Positions 8,252 through 17,878 are shown, numbered from the stretch's first letter. The stretch is DNA of 64,000 bases from Microbulbifer agarilyticus (GCF_020171345.1 NZ_JAIUZM010000001.1:186001-250000), one strand, 5' to 3'. The notes: generated from the sequence alone by a model not told the origin. Numbers and translations: made by a program.

Positions 8252-10495
8252 ATGCCCAACGCCAAGCGCAACCTGGCGGCCGCGATAGCTTTTGCTTCCA
8301 TCACCAGCGGTCTGAGCACCACCGCCCTTGCCGATGAGTCCCCATTTTCTCAAGTGGTCGCATTTGGCGACAGCCTTACCGATGTGGGTAACGCCGGCGT
8401 ATTCACCAGCGGTGACGACAAGCAGGCTGCCATCGACATTCTCTCGCAACAGCTCGGCCTGGGACCGGTCGCCCCGTCTTGTGCCGGCCTGTTCTTGTGT
8501 CTTCCCGACGTTACTTCAACCGTTAGCCCCGAAGATCAAGTGCGCGCGTCACTATCAAACGTAGGCGGCGGCTGGGCCGTTGGCGGCCACCGCGCCGCCG
8601 ACGTGCTTTTGAACGTACTGGGTACCCGCGGCTATATGGAATACCTCGCCGAACAGGGGCTGACCCTTGATGTGAACACGCACAGCTATGTCAGTGCCCT
8701 GCTGCCGGACCCGACCCGTGAGACTGACACCGGCCTCTACCCTGACCTGAACCTTCTCGGCGCGTATCTCGCCGGCGACCCGAGTGCGCTCGGCGCAATC
8801 ATTGCCGATTCCGGCATCACCGGTAATCCACACCCACTGGGTCTCGGTTACCTCGAAACCACCCGTGGCCGCGCCGACGGTAAAGCGCTGTACTGGGTTA
8901 ATGGTGGTGGCAACGACCTCCTGAGCGGGTTTACTGCTTCTCTGAGTGGCGCCATCACTGCGGAACAGTTCGGTGCGCAAACCGGCCTCGCCGCCAACAT
9001 GCTGGCCGACAGTGCCGGCGCACTATCAGATGCCGGCGCGAACTATATTCTCGTTTCCAATGTCCCCGACATCAGCAAAACCCCGGGTATGTACGCCGCC
9101 GTTGCCCAGGCTGTGGCAGCGAGCCCGGAAGCCGCACAGCTCGCCAACGCAGTTGCCGGCGGTTTGCTAACCCAGCAAGAGGCTGACGCCCAGCTAGCTG
9201 CCGCCATCGACGGTACCCTTTCACAAGCCAGCGATGCCGTTACCCTGTTTAACAGTACCCTGCTGGCGGAGGCCCGCGATATTGACGGCGTACTGATGGT
9301 GGATATGGAAGGTGTTGTTACCATTGCCATGGAAAATGCGGCAACGCTGGGCTTCTCCGATGAGTTTGACCAAAGCACCCTGTGCTACAACGGCAATGAT
9401 TGTATTCCACACCCGGTATACGGCGAGAACGGTAGTGCGCCGGATGCCAGCAAGCTTCTGTTTAACGATTCCGTACACCCCACTCAGGCCGCCCAGGAAC
9501 TGCTCGCGGATTACTACACCGCCGTGGTCAACGCGGCGCAAGTAGCAGGCCAGCTTCCAGACATGGGTGTACAGGCTTCGCGCAGCCACACCGCCGCACT
9601 GGAAGAAAGCTTCGCCAGCAGCCGTTACCGCTCTGCGGAAAGCGGCGTATTTGTGAGCGGCGTATTCGGTAGTAGCGATTACGACAACAACCTGGCGCCC
9701 TCTGCCAGTGGTGACGGCAACGGCGGACTGATCGGTGCCGGTTACGCATTGCGCGATAACCTCCAGCTGGGCTTCGCGGTGAGCCGCTCTGATCTGTCCT
9801 TGGAAAACAACCAGAGCGACATCGAGTCCACCTCGACCAACTACAGCCTGTTCACCCGTTACCACGCCAATGGCTTCTTCGTTGACGCCAGCGCGACCAT
9901 CACCGATGTGGATTACGACCGTATCGGCCGTCACTTCCAGCTGGGTGATCAGTTCTCAGATACCCTGTACGGTGAAACCAGCGGTGAAAACACCACCCTG
10001 GACCTCACCGCCGGCCTCAACGTTTCCCGCGGTGAAGCCCGCTTTGGTCCATTCGCCGGCGTAACCAAGGTGACCGCCGATGTGGATGGCTACACCGAGG
10101 GTGCGATTGATGGATTCACCTATGCCAGTGCAGACAACCAGCAGGCTGACCCGTTCGGTATGAACTTCGGCAGCCAGGAGCGCCGCTACACCACCATGCG
10201 CTTCGGTGCTTTCGCCGATAAAGCCTGGGGTGATGTGAGTGCACACGCGCAGCTGTGGTACGAAGACACCACCGGTACCGAAAACGACATGCTGGAAGTG
10301 GGTGTTAAGTCCATGACTGGTAACATGAACGCAATGCCGAGCTACGCCAGCAAAGACACCGGACTCTTCGAAGACGGTGCCGGCGCACTAGTTGGCTTGC
10401 GTTGGCAAGCGGCCGAAGCCATCGGGGTGAGTGCAAACCTTACCGCGCGCCCGAACTCGGAGCACGGCTCCATCAACGTAACCTACCGCTTCTGA
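8252..10495 (+). CDS. Autotransporter GDSL/SGNH esterase (EstA-like)
   Basis: A 747-residue secreted lipase/esterase. It has a Sec signal peptide ending near ALADES (about residues 1-28), the GDSL block FGDSLTDVGNAG with nucleophile Ser41, block II GGGND, block III VSNVPDISKTPG, and the C-terminal catalytic pair DSVH (Asp406/His409). From about residue 455 to the end is an autotransporter beta-barrel of alternating amphipathic strands ending in Phe (NVTYRF), as outer-membrane assembly requires. This is the EstA architecture: passenger on the cell surface, barrel in the outer membrane. A good AGGAGAT ribosome-binding site precedes the start and a strong terminator follows. The passenger is longer than in EstA, with insertions around 60-190. 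Confidence 0.93.
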   Translation: MPNAKRNLAAAIAFASITSGLSTTALADESPFSQVVAFGDSLTDVGNAGVFTSGDDKQAAIDILSQQLGLGPVAPSCAGLFLCLPDVTSTVSPEDQVRASLSNVGGGWAVGGHRAADVLLNVLGTRGYMEYLAEQGLTLDVNTHSYVSALLPDPTRETDTGLYPDLNLLGAYLAGDPSALGAIIADSGITGNPHPLGLGYLETTRGRADGKALYWVNGGGNDLLSGFTASLSGAITAEQFGAQTGLAANMLADSAGALSDAGANYILVSNVPDISKTPGMYAAVAQAVAASPEAAQLANAVAGGLLTQQEADAQLAAAIDGTLSQASDAVTLFNSTLLAEARDIDGVLMVDMEGVVTIAMENAATLGFSDEFDQSTLCYNGNDCIPHPVYGENGSAPDASKLLFNDSVHPTQAAQELLADYYTAVVNAAQVAGQLPDMGVQASRSHTAALEESFASSRYRSAESGVFVSGVFGSSDYDNNLAPSASGDGNGGLIGAGYALRDNLQLGFAVSRSDLSLENNQSDIESTSTNYSLFTRYHANGFFVDASATITDVDYDRIGRHFQLGDQFSDTLYGETSGENTTLDLTAGLNVSRGEARFGPFAGVTKVTADVDGYTEGAIDGFTYASADNQQADPFGMNFGSQERRYTTMRFGAFADKAWGDVSAHAQLWYEDTTGTENDMLEVGVKSMTGNMNAMPSYASKDTGLFEDGAGALVGLRWQAAEAIGVSANLTARPNSEHGSINVTYRF

Positions 10496-10515
10496 TAAAA
10501 CTGCTTAGCCGCATA

Positions 10516-10542
10516 AAAACGCCCACTTCGGTGGGCGTTTTT
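10516..10542 (+). terminator. Rho-independent terminator of the GDSL autotransporter gene
   Basis: A 6-bp GC stem (GCCCAC/GTGGGC) with a TTCG tetraloop, flanked by A and T runs, begins 20 bases after the autotransporter stop codon. UUCG is an unusually stable loop. The flanking A/T symmetry would allow partial action in both directions. Confidence 0.92.
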
Positions 10543-10603
10543 ATTTGTGGATAAAGCTGGGTATTCTCCTCTACTCAGCGATAACCTGAAGTGCCCTCAT
10601 ACA

Positions 10604-11152
10604 ATGTCTAGCTCCCCAGTACCCACAATTACTACCGAACGTTTGCGCCTGCGCCAGCTTACCGACAGCGATGCAGATGCGCAGTTCACTCTGGAGCTGC
10701 TGAACGACCCGGACTTTCACCGCTATATTGGTGACCGCGGTGTACGCACGCTCGAGGATGCGCGTCAGTATCTCCTGCGCGGTCCCATAGCCATGTATGC
10801 ATCCCACGGGCTCGGAATGTGTTGTGTAGAACTAAAAGATGGAACCCCCATTGGGCAATCTGGACTGATGCGCCGCGCCGAACTGGATAATGTCGAAGTC
10901 GGCTTCGCCTATCTGCCCCAGTATCGCGGGCAAGGTTATGCCTTGGAGGCGGCCACCGCGGCCATGCAATGGGGAAAAGAATCACTCGGTCTAACGCGCA
11001 TTCTCGCCATCGCCACGCCCGAGAACCATGCCTCCATCCAGCTGCTGGAAAAACTCGGTTTGAGCAAGGAAGACGTTTTCATATTCCCGGAGACCAACGA
11101 AGAACTCGCGCTCCTCGCCTGGAACCGGGAAAGCGAACCGAACAAACAATAA
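10604..11152 (+). CDS. GNAT family N-acetyltransferase (RimJ/RimL-like)
   Basis: A 182-residue acetyltransferase of the RimJ/RimL type. It opens with the typical TTERLRLRQLTDSDA strand-helix, has GEVGFAYLPQYRGQGYA-like acetyl-CoA pyrophosphate binding (the RGQGYALEAA turn near residue 110) and the late ENHASIQLLEKLGL helix that is diagnostic of this branch. Acceptors in the family range from ribosomal protein N-termini to small molecules. I chose the ATG at 10604 because the in-frame GTG at 10547 lies at the edge of the upstream terminator and would add 19 residues foreign to the family. It is convergent with the symporter gene, sharing a bidirectional terminator. Confidence 0.9.
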   Translation: MSSSPVPTITTERLRLRQLTDSDADAQFTLELLNDPDFHRYIGDRGVRTLEDARQYLLRGPIAMYASHGLGMCCVELKDGTPIGQSGLMRRAELDNVEVGFAYLPQYRGQGYALEAATAAMQWGKESLGLTRILAIATPENHASIQLLEKLGLSKEDVFIFPETNEELALLAWNRESEPNKQ

Positions 11153-11153
11153 A

Positions 11154-11176
11154 AAAGCGAGCCGAGGCTCGCTTTT
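11154..11176. terminator. Bidirectional rho-independent terminator
   Basis: The inverted repeat AGCGAGCC-GA-GGCTCGCT (11156-11173) has A's on the left and T's on the right. It lies between the convergent acetyltransferase and symporter genes and can serve both strands. Confidence 0.88.
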
Positions 11177-11191
11177 CTACATCACCAACAC

Positions 11192-12898
11192 TCAGTGTGC
11201 ACTGGCTGCACCGGCGCCTTGCGGGAAGCGAATACTTTCCACCATTTCCTGCACATCGTCAGGTGTCTTACGGGTAAATTTCGCCACGCCAATCGCCACG
11301 GCAAAGTTCAGCAGCATGCCCAGGGTTCCGATACCTTCCGGCGAGATACCAAACCACCAGTTGTCCGGCGTGTTCGCTGCCGGGTTCACAAACTTGAAGT
11401 AAACGATATACGCCGCGGTAAACAGGATTCCGGACAGCATGCCGGCGATCGCACCTTCCTTATTCATCCGCTTGGAAAATATCCCCATGATGATAGCCGG
11501 GAAGAATGACGAGGCTGCAAGCCCAAAGGCAAAGGCCACCACCTGGGCGACAAAACCCGGTGGATTAATCCCGAGATAACCCGCAATACACACGGCAACT
11601 GCCGCGGCGGCCCGGGCATAACCCAGCTCCTGTTTTTCCGTAATGCGCGGCATCAGGTTGCGCTTGAGCAAGTCGTGGGAAATGGACGTCGAAATCACCA
11701 GCAGTAACCCGGCCGAAGTAGACAAGGCCGCAGCCACACCACCGGCAGCAACCAGTGCAATTACCCACGCAGGGAGATTGGCAATTTCCGGGTTCGCCAA
11801 CACCATAATGTCGCGGTCTACCTGCATCTCATTGCGTTCGTCACCGGAATAAAACATCTTGCCGTCCGCATTCTTGTCGTCCCACTGGATCAGTCCGGTC
11901 TCTTCCCAGTTGGCGACCCAGCTCGGGGCTTCCGCGTGCGGTGTGCCTTGCCCATCCGGCCCGTTAATGGTGTCGATCATATTGACCCGGGCAAACGAAG
12001 CGATGGCAGGCGCGGTGGTGTACAGCAGGGCAATAAACAGCAGTGCCCAACCGGCAGATTTTCGCGCGTCACGCACCTTGGGCACGGTAAAAAAACGCAC
12101 GATCACATGCGGCAGGCCAGCGGTACCGACCATCAGCGCTGCGGTAATGAAAAACATATCCACAGTACTCTTGCTACCCGAGGTGTACTCGGCAAATCCA
12201 AGCTCTGTGGATAACCCATCCAACTTATCCAGTAGGTAGGTGCCATCGGACAGCAGGCCACCAAAGCCCGCCTGGGGAAGAACATGGCCGGTCATCATGA
12301 TGGAAATAAAAACTGCCGGCACCATATAGGCAAAAATCAGTACACAGTACTGGGCCACCTGCGTGTAGGTAATGCCCTTCATGCCCCCGAGCACCGCGTA
12401 GAAAAACACTACCCCCATGCCAATAATCACACCGGTGGCGATATCCACTTCCAGAAAGCGGGAGAACACCACGCCCACGCCACGCATCTGGCCAGCCACA
12501 TAAGTAAAGCTGACAAAAATGGCACAAATCACTGCCACCGTGCGCGCCGCCTGGGAGTAATAGCGGTCGCCGATAAAATCGGGCACGGTGAACTTGCCGA
12601 ACTTACGCAGGTAGGGCGCAAGACACAGGGCCAGCAGTACATAGCCACCGGTCCAACCCAGCAGATATACCGCACCGTCGTAACCCATAAAGGAAATCAG
12701 ACCGGCCATGGAAATAAACGAGGCTGCCGACATCCAATCCGCTGCCGTGGCCATACCGTTGGCCACCGGGTGCACCCCACCGCCGGCCACGTAGAAATCA
12801 TTAGTGGAGCCCGCACGGGCCCAGAGGGCAATGGCGATGTACAGGACAAAGGTTGCCCCAACAATCAGGAAGGTAAGGCTTTGCACATCCATGCTCAC
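11192..12898 (-). CDS. Sodium:solute symporter large subunit, VC_2705/acetate-permease-like subfamily
   Basis: A 568-residue SSS-family transporter with about 13 TM helices. N-terminal [28 protein letters not shown] is the classic SSS TM2 motif, and [16 protein letters not shown] near 270-285 matches acetate/pyruvate permeases. The hydrophilic insertion at about 320-385 ([17 protein letters not shown] to [15 protein letters not shown]) separates this subfamily from ActP. The start overlaps the stop of the DUF4212 gene by 4 bases, so the pair is translationally coupled. Such pairs probably import acetate or another short carboxylate with Na+; substrate is inferred from relatives only. Confidence 0.92.
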   Translation of the reverse strand: MSMDVQSLTFLIVGATFVLYIAIALWARAGSTNDFYVAGGGVHPVANGMATAADWMSAASFISMAGLISFMGYDGAVYLLGWTGGYVLLALCLAPYLRKFGKFTVPDFIGDRYYSQAARTVAVICAIFVSFTYVAGQMRGVGVVFSRFLEVDIATGVIIGMGVVFFYAVLGGMKGITYTQVAQYCVLIFAYMVPAVFISIMMTGHVLPQAGFGGLLSDGTYLLDKLDGLSTELGFAEYTSGSKSTVDMFFITAALMVGTAGLPHVIVRFFTVPKVRDARKSAGWALLFIALLYTTAPAIASFARVNMIDTINGPDGQGTPHAEAPSWVANWEETGLIQWDDKNADGKMFYSGDERNEMQVDRDIMVLANPEIANLPAWVIALVAAGGVAAALSTSAGLLLVISTSISHDLLKRNLMPRITEKQELGYARAAAAVAVCIAGYLGINPPGFVAQVVAFAFGLAASSFFPAIIMGIFSKRMNKEGAIAGMLSGILFTAAYIVYFKFVNPAANTPDNWWFGISPEGIGTLGMLLNFAVAIGVAKFTRKTPDDVQEMVESIRFPQGAGAASAH

Positions 12899-13239
12899 TG
12901 CCCTCCTTCAAGTTGCTGAGATGCAATGTTTCCTGCAGATGGCTCGGTATCTTCCACAGAAGTCGCCGACTCATCGCCTTCATACACACCGTACTTCTTG
13001 TCCAGCTGATTCATTTTGTAGACGTAGAAAAAAATCAAACCCAGAAACACATAGATAGCGCCCTGCTGGGCAAACCAGAATCCCAGCTTAAAGCCACCAA
13101 ATCGGATCTGGTTCAATTCTTCTACAAAGAGGATTCCGCAACCGAAAGACACCACAAACCAGACGCACAGCAAGCTGAGCATCAGGCGAATATTTTCTTT
13201 CCAGTAACGGGCGGCCTGTTGCCGATTGGCAAAGCTCAT
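12895..13239 (-). CDS. DUF4212 sodium:solute symporter small subunit
   Basis: A 114-residue membrane protein with two TM helices (about 19-40 and 57-77). The sequence [22 protein letters not shown] followed by [25 protein letters not shown] helix is characteristic of DUF4212, a small subunit encoded with VC_2705-type symporters. Between the helices is the conserved [14 protein letters not shown] segment, and after them [11 protein letters not shown] Ser/Glu-rich, probably disordered tail of about 30 residues follows. It lies upstream of the large subunit with a 4-base overlap and should be the first gene of a two-gene operon. Confidence 0.92.
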   Translation of the reverse strand: MSFANRQQAARYWKENIRLMLSLLCVWFVVSFGCGILFVEELNQIRFGGFKLGFWFAQQGAIYVFLGLIFFYVYKMNQLDKKYGVYEGDESATSVEDTEPSAGNIASQQLEGGQ

Positions 13240-13381
13240 CGCACGACTCCTAACGTCAAATTGTTCTTATTCGAAAGGACTACTCTACCCTGATCCGCGC
13301 GTACAAAAAAGCGACACAGAGGATAGGCGCTCGTCCGTGACCAGCTGAAGAGTTCGATCCGATGTTTGACGAGCCGTGTAT

Positions 13382-13409
13382 TTGACAAGCAATAGGTCTG
13401 TACTAGGCT
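13382..13409 (+). promoter_or_regulatory. Possible sigma-70 promoter for the DUF1540 gene
   Basis: A perfect -35 hexamer TTGACA (13382-13387) is followed after 16 bases by the weak -10 TAGGCT (13404-13409), about 50 bases before the DUF1540 start. The -10 is poor, so this is only a candidate. Confidence 0.35.
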
Positions 13410-13457
13410 CAAGGCGGGAGTTTGGTCTTTTTACAATAAACCGCAGAGAATCACGCC

Positions 13458-13748
13458 ATGATCATCGCCACCGATATGCCTGAAGTTTCCAGCTGCGCTG
13501 CAACGGAGTGCGCCTACAACACCGATTCCTCATGCCACGCACGTGCCATCACCGTTGGCGATGGTGAACACCCGGACTGCGATACGTTTTTCAGTAACAG
13601 CCACCACACTAGCCGTCAACGCAATGCGGGTGTTGGTGCCTGCAAGGTGACCGGTTGCAGCCACAACATCGATTTTGAATGCAGCGCGGACAAGATTGAA
13701 CTGGGCTATAGCGGCGATACGGTTAACTGTCTGACATACGCGCACTAG
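13458..13748 (+). CDS. DUF1540 domain protein with two Cys-rich repeats
   Basis: A 96-residue soluble protein made of two DUF1540-type units: [16 protein letters not shown] with a later Cys near residue 39, and [16 protein letters not shown] with a later Cys near residue 91. Four Cys per unit with this spacing suggests a small metal-binding or disulfide-stabilised fold, but the family has no assigned biochemical role. It has no signal peptide. The last 26 bases of the gene overlap the 3' end of the MFS gene on the other strand. Confidence 0.85.
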   Translation: MIIATDMPEVSSCAATECAYNTDSSCHARAITVGDGEHPDCDTFFSNSHHTSRQRNAGVGACKVTGCSHNIDFECSADKIELGYSGDTVNCLTYAH

Positions 13749-14991
13749 GCGACTCTGCGCGCCACCCCAATACGCAGTAATACACAATGTAGAGATAACA
13801 CATCACTGGTATGAAGTAGGAGTGATGCAGGCCTATCGCGTCAGCGAGCACGCCTTGAAGCAGCGGTACCAGTGCCCCCCCAACAATGGCCAGACACAGC
13901 AGTCCAGATGCCTGGCCAGATTGAACCCCCATCCCCTCCAGCGCCAGACTAAAAATCGTCGGGAACATGATCGAGTTGCACAGCCCCACCAGCAACAAAG
14001 ACCACATGGCGACGACCCCATTGGTGAACATTGCCACTAATATCAGCACAATCGCAGCGACCCCATTTACCGCTAGCACCGTTCCCGGTGGTACCACCCG
14101 CATCACGAAAGCACCAATAAACCGCCCCACCATGGCACCGGCCCAGTAAATCGCGATGTAATTTGCCGCCTGTGCCTCCTCCATCCCCATGACTTCCGGC
14201 AAGCCTAGGAAGTTGACCATAAAACTGCCAATGGCCACTTCCGCGCCAACATACAGAAATATCCCCAGAGCCCCGAGTACCAGATGCCGATGTGACCAGA
14301 GGGACTTTTCCCCCACTACCTTGCCGGTGTACTCCGGCAAAACACGCGGTAATTTCAGTAGGTAGAAGGTCACCGCAAGTAATACGAGCGTGCCCGCAAG
14401 AATCAGGTAGGGGAGCTGGACCGACTTCGCGGAATGGCTTGGATCGGGCAGCGCCGTTACCGCGGTCGAAAGGATGAGTGCACCACCAAAAAATGGTGCC
14501 AAGGTGGTACCCAAGGCATTGAAGCCCTGAGTCAAGGTCAAGCGACTGGACGCCGTGGCAGGATCCCCCAAAGCAGTGACATAGGGGTTAGCAGAGACCT
14601 GCAACAGGGTGACACCGGATGCCAATACAAACAGCGCACCCAAAAACAGCGGATAGGTTTGTACCTCTGCAGCGGGATAAAACAGCAAACAACCGAGCGC
14701 TGCTAGTAGTAGCCCGCACACAATACCGTACTTAAAGCCAATTCGGCGCACCAAGGCACCAGCGGGTAGCGAAATCGTAAAGTAGGCGCCGAAGAAGGCG
14801 AACTGCACCAGCATGGCCTGGGTGTAGCTGAGGTCAAATACCGCCTTGAGGTGCGGCACCAGGATGTCATTGAGGCAGGTGATAAAGCCCCACATGAAAA
14901 ACAGGATGGTCAGTGCGGTCAGAGCAAACCGGTGATTCTCCTGTACGCCACCTTGGCCCTTACTGCCGTGTGTCGACTTCGCTCCTGACAC
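13723..14991 (-). CDS. Sugar MFS transporter, FucP/GluP/NagP type
   Basis: A 12-TM major facilitator of about 422 residues. The first helix motif [20 protein letters not shown] is the hallmark of the fucose/glucose-galactose/GlcNAc (FucP-GluP-NagP) branch. Later features are the G-rich [13 protein letters not shown] loop, the [12 protein letters not shown] segment and [17 protein letters not shown]. There is no ATG at the start. I prefer GTG at 14991, with GAGG five bases upstream and AGGAG further up; TTG at 15012 would add seven residues with its GAGGGG abutting the codon. The gene overlaps the DUF1540 gene tail-to-tail by 26 bases. A broken second copy of its 5' part lies at 15242-15410. 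The substrate may not be a sugar, given the context with DUF917. Confidence 0.88.
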   Translation of the reverse strand: MSGAKSTHGSKGQGGVQENHRFALTALTILFFMWGFITCLNDILVPHLKAVFDLSYTQAMLVQFAFFGAYFTISLPAGALVRRIGFKYGIVCGLLLAALGCLLFYPAAEVQTYPLFLGALFVLASGVTLLQVSANPYVTALGDPATASSRLTLTQGFNALGTTLAPFFGGALILSTAVTALPDPSHSAKSVQLPYLILAGTLVLLAVTFYLLKLPRVLPEYTGKVVGEKSLWSHRHLVLGALGIFLYVGAEVAIGSFMVNFLGLPEVMGMEEAQAANYIAIYWAGAMVGRFIGAFVMRVVPPGTVLAVNGVAAIVLILVAMFTNGVVAMWSLLLVGLCNSIMFPTIFSLALEGMGVQSGQASGLLCLAIVGGALVPLLQGVLADAIGLHHSYFIPVMCYLYIVYYCVLGWRAESPSARMSDS

Positions 14992-15082
14992 AGGTACCTC
15001 AACTCCTGACAACCCCTCTATTCATCATAGACAGTCAGAGGACGAGTCCGCGCAACGCCGAAAATACTCAAATGAGCGCTTT

Positions 15083-15216
15083 TTACGCCACCGCGCATCG
15101 ATAGTCGAATGGATAGGCGGGATACTTGGATCCAAAAATTTCCAGCCCTTCCTCACTCAGAATGCTCTGGGCGCGGGAAGATCCACCACCGGTTCCGAGG
15201 GTCGCACATCCATGTA
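15083..15216 (-). pseudogene. Relic of a second DUF917 gene, both ends fused in frame
   Basis: Translated on the minus strand, this stretch gives GCATLGTGGG joined in frame to LSEEGLEIFGSKYPAYPFDY and then RCAVA and a TAA stop. The first part matches the N-terminus of the intact DUF917 protein encoded at 18590-19690 (GCAILGTGGG). The second matches its C-terminus (LSEKGLEIFGPKYLGYSFEY). Roughly 310 internal residues are missing, with the junction near 15181-15184. Both ends differ from the intact gene by many substitutions, so the copy is a diverged paralogue and not a recent duplication. No start codon or ribosome-binding site remains. Confidence 0.85.
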
Positions 15217-15241
15217 CCACCCCCTACCTATGCCCGATACG

Positions 15242-15410
15242 GCGCACCAGAGCGCCAGCTGGTGGTGAAATCTAGAGCAGGCGCCTAAGAAGATAGACTG
15301 CACCAGTACGTCCTGGGTATAACTGAGGTCAATACTGTCTTGCCGTACTACACCAGAATGTCATTGAGCTAAGTGATAAAACCCCACATGAAAAACAGAA
15401 TAGTCAGAAT
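15242..15410 (-). pseudogene. Relic of a second MFS transporter gene (N-terminal part)
   Basis: This stretch aligns over about 170 bases with 14745-14915, the 5' part of the intact MFS gene. The minus-strand translation gives [10 protein letters not shown], a stop, LNDILV, another stop, then the equivalent of the DLSYTQ segment in another frame. The intact protein reads [20 protein letters not shown]. Two nonsense codons and at least one frameshift show that it is dead. It lies directly upstream, in the minus-strand sense, of the DUF917 relic, so the ancestral order included MFS-DUF917 adjacency. Confidence 0.85.
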
Positions 15411-15439
15411 AAATTTATTTCCATTTATTGGCTCTTAAC

Positions 15440-17878
15440 TTAATGCCTATTCACTTGATAGGTAAAACACTGAATTCCTATCTTGCTCCCCCAGTAAATA
15501 TCATAATCACTTGCAAGGATTTTATACTCACCCTTTGGCAACCAAAGCTGCCCATTCACAGGCGATAGAGACCGCGAATTCATATAGGCGTCCGTCATGA
15601 GTATCGACGGGTTCAGGCCCTCACCTTCTTGAGTGATCGAGTAAAGGCCATCACTTTCCAGCTCAATCAACCCCAAATGAGATGCACCCAATCGGTTTCG
15701 TGAACCCGCATTTCTTGAGTCAACGCAGGCCTCACTGAGCTCGCCCAAGTGGATGCGCTGATGCACTGGCAAATATACATCTTGTGCCTCGGGATCCATT
15801 TTGAGGTGATTAGGAATCGCATAAATTTCGTCGCGGCCATCTGGCTCGATGGAATTTATGCCCCACTGAGAAAGCGCACCCAGCTTGCCTTCGACAGCAC
15901 CTGGGTCAAGCGTATGCAGTGAGTCAATAAATGTGAAAATCGTTTTAAACTCTGGCGAATCGGCACTATCTATCATTGCCTGATGGAACTTTGCCACATC
16001 CTTACCAACCGCATTGAACAGCTCATTCAGCGAATTTTGAACGGCTATTTCGTTAAACCAACCGACATAGGGCTCTTCCGGTGTCTGGCTGTCAAAGGAG
16101 TTATCCAGCGCAATTTCGGCAAACCAATCCGCATAGCCCTCCGAGTAAGCTGTCATTGGATTTAAATAATCCGCAATGCTTCGCTCCCCGCCACTGCTAT
16201 CATTTTGCGAAATACTACCCATCACGTAGTGACCGAGCTCGTGAGTAATCGTCCAGTCATCAAACTCATGGTAGACGGGCTCGATCTCGATTCTCGCACT
16301 GTTATATCCCGCACAATTCCTTCGACAGCTGGCATAGGCCTGACTGGTATCCAATCCACCCTGATACCAGGCATAACTACTATCCAGGGCTGTAGGGGAC
16401 CAATAAACATCCAGGTCGACCCAGCCAAGAAGATCGCCGTCATCTACCCAATGAAGTGCCCGACGGACATTACTGATGATATTTGCAGCCGCAGACTCGC
16501 GCACAGGGTCATAAACTCCCGCGTCATAGCCACTATCTAAAACCAAATCAGACAAGGGTGTATTCACGTCAAAGACTTCTGACGACACAATGGCAAAGCG
16601 ATAGGTTGGCGGCTTAACTGCTTGAAGCGACCAAAATCGATCAGCATAATTTTGGCTAATATGCAGGCCAACCTCTTCTACCGTATTGAGGAAGTTGGTA
16701 TCAGTATTATCAGCGACACGGATCAGAGCCCCGTTCTTGTAAAACATCGGCTCATAATTAATATCTACTGCAATCCCTTTCGGGATATCTACTTGATAGC
16801 TACCATCATCAGAAATTGAGCTTGAAGATACGATTAAATCACTACTATCACGAACTACAATGCTTCCAGCAATTACTGGAACCGTTGAAACACTACCGGG
16901 TTCGACATCTTCATAAAGCACCCTTCCCGAAGCCGTAACAGCCTCACCTCCGACCACAGTCGTTACCTGGTAGACCGTCTTGAAAGGTCGGCCATCATTC
17001 AATGTACCCTGTAGATAAAAGCTTGAATTGAGTTCACTAGAGTAGAAATTTGCAGCACTCAGTACCAGACCTGCTTCTGAAATTGAAATTTCAGCAAACG
17101 GCATCTCAAAAGGCAAATGTATATTTGCTTCTTGAAACTCATCGAAGGGAACCGTATGAGAACCTCCAGCGTTGAGCTGGATACGTTCAACACCTACTGA
17201 CGAAGCAACCTCAACAGAAATCGTCTTAGTAAACCATTCTTCATGCCCCTTAAACTGGACACTCACATCTATCGCCAAGGTATAACTGCTTTCACTATGT
17301 TCTAAAAAGTACACTATACGGTTGAATTCATCAGGGTCTTTATACTGCACTTCTGAAACAGCCGGAAAAGACTTCTGATTAATTTCATAGTCATTAATCT
17401 CCAAATCAGACTGAATATAAGCGTAATACCCGCCCCCGGCAGTAACGCTCGATTCGTAAGAGATGGAGAAGTCAGGCTTGAAATCAACAATCTTGACCGT
17501 AATCGTTGCAGAGGCCGTAGCACCGTCATCATCGGTCACTGTAACCGTGACATCTACGGTTTTGTCTTCGGTAACAGAGGGCGCAACAAAAGAAGTTTCT
17601 GCTTCGGTCACTGAAGTCAAATCAATAGCTTCGGTAGAAGACACCGCCCAGGCATAACTGGCAATTGAACCATCGCTATCCGATGCGTTGGCGGTTAAGA
17701 CAATCTCATTTCCTTCGTCGACCGCAGATACTCCGGCAATGGAAACCGTAGGCGCTTGATTCTGAGGTGTGGCCCCTCCGCTAGGGGAGGAATCCGTCCC
17801 ACCACCACCGCCACCGCCACCGCCACAAGCCGTTAGAACAACGCTCAACATCAATGATAGATAAATACGCCTTTGCAT
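15440..17878 (-). CDS. Putative lipoprotein zinc metalloprotease with PKD-like domain
   Basis: An 812-residue protein exported as a lipoprotein: MQRRIYLSLMLSVVLTAC lipobox, then a run of nine Gly and a Ser/Pro linker. Residues about 40-135 form a PKD/Ig-like domain (APTVSIAGVSAVDEGNEI to ATASATITVKI). A central beta-rich region follows. The catalytic region carries HELGH at about 546-550 and a Glu in SEGYADWFAE about 30 residues later, the layout of a gluzincin-type metallopeptidase. I chose the ATG at 17878 because AGGGGGAAGG precedes it and it begins the signal peptide; the upstream in-frame ATG at 17959 would spoil that. The gene is visibly more AT-rich than its neighbours and sits between relics, suggesting acquisition. 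Family and substrate are unknown to me. Confidence 0.78.
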   Translation of the reverse strand: MQRRIYLSLMLSVVLTACGGGGGGGGGTDSSPSGGATPQNQAPTVSIAGVSAVDEGNEIVLTANASDSDGSIASYAWAVSSTEAIDLTSVTEAETSFVAPSVTEDKTVDVTVTVTDDDGATASATITVKIVDFKPDFSISYESSVTAGGGYYAYIQSDLEINDYEINQKSFPAVSEVQYKDPDEFNRIVYFLEHSESSYTLAIDVSVQFKGHEEWFTKTISVEVASSVGVERIQLNAGGSHTVPFDEFQEANIHLPFEMPFAEISISEAGLVLSAANFYSSELNSSFYLQGTLNDGRPFKTVYQVTTVVGGEAVTASGRVLYEDVEPGSVSTVPVIAGSIVVRDSSDLIVSSSSISDDGSYQVDIPKGIAVDINYEPMFYKNGALIRVADNTDTNFLNTVEEVGLHISQNYADRFWSLQAVKPPTYRFAIVSSEVFDVNTPLSDLVLDSGYDAGVYDPVRESAAANIISNVRRALHWVDDGDLLGWVDLDVYWSPTALDSSYAWYQGGLDTSQAYASCRRNCAGYNSARIEIEPVYHEFDDWTITHELGHYVMGSISQNDSSGGERSIADYLNPMTAYSEGYADWFAEIALDNSFDSQTPEEPYVGWFNEIAVQNSLNELFNAVGKDVAKFHQAMIDSADSPEFKTIFTFIDSLHTLDPGAVEGKLGALSQWGINSIEPDGRDEIYAIPNHLKMDPEAQDVYLPVHQRIHLGELSEACVDSRNAGSRNRLGASHLGLIELESDGLYSITQEGEGLNPSILMTDAYMNSRSLSPVNGQLWLPKGEYKILASDYDIYWGSKIGIQCFTYQVNRH

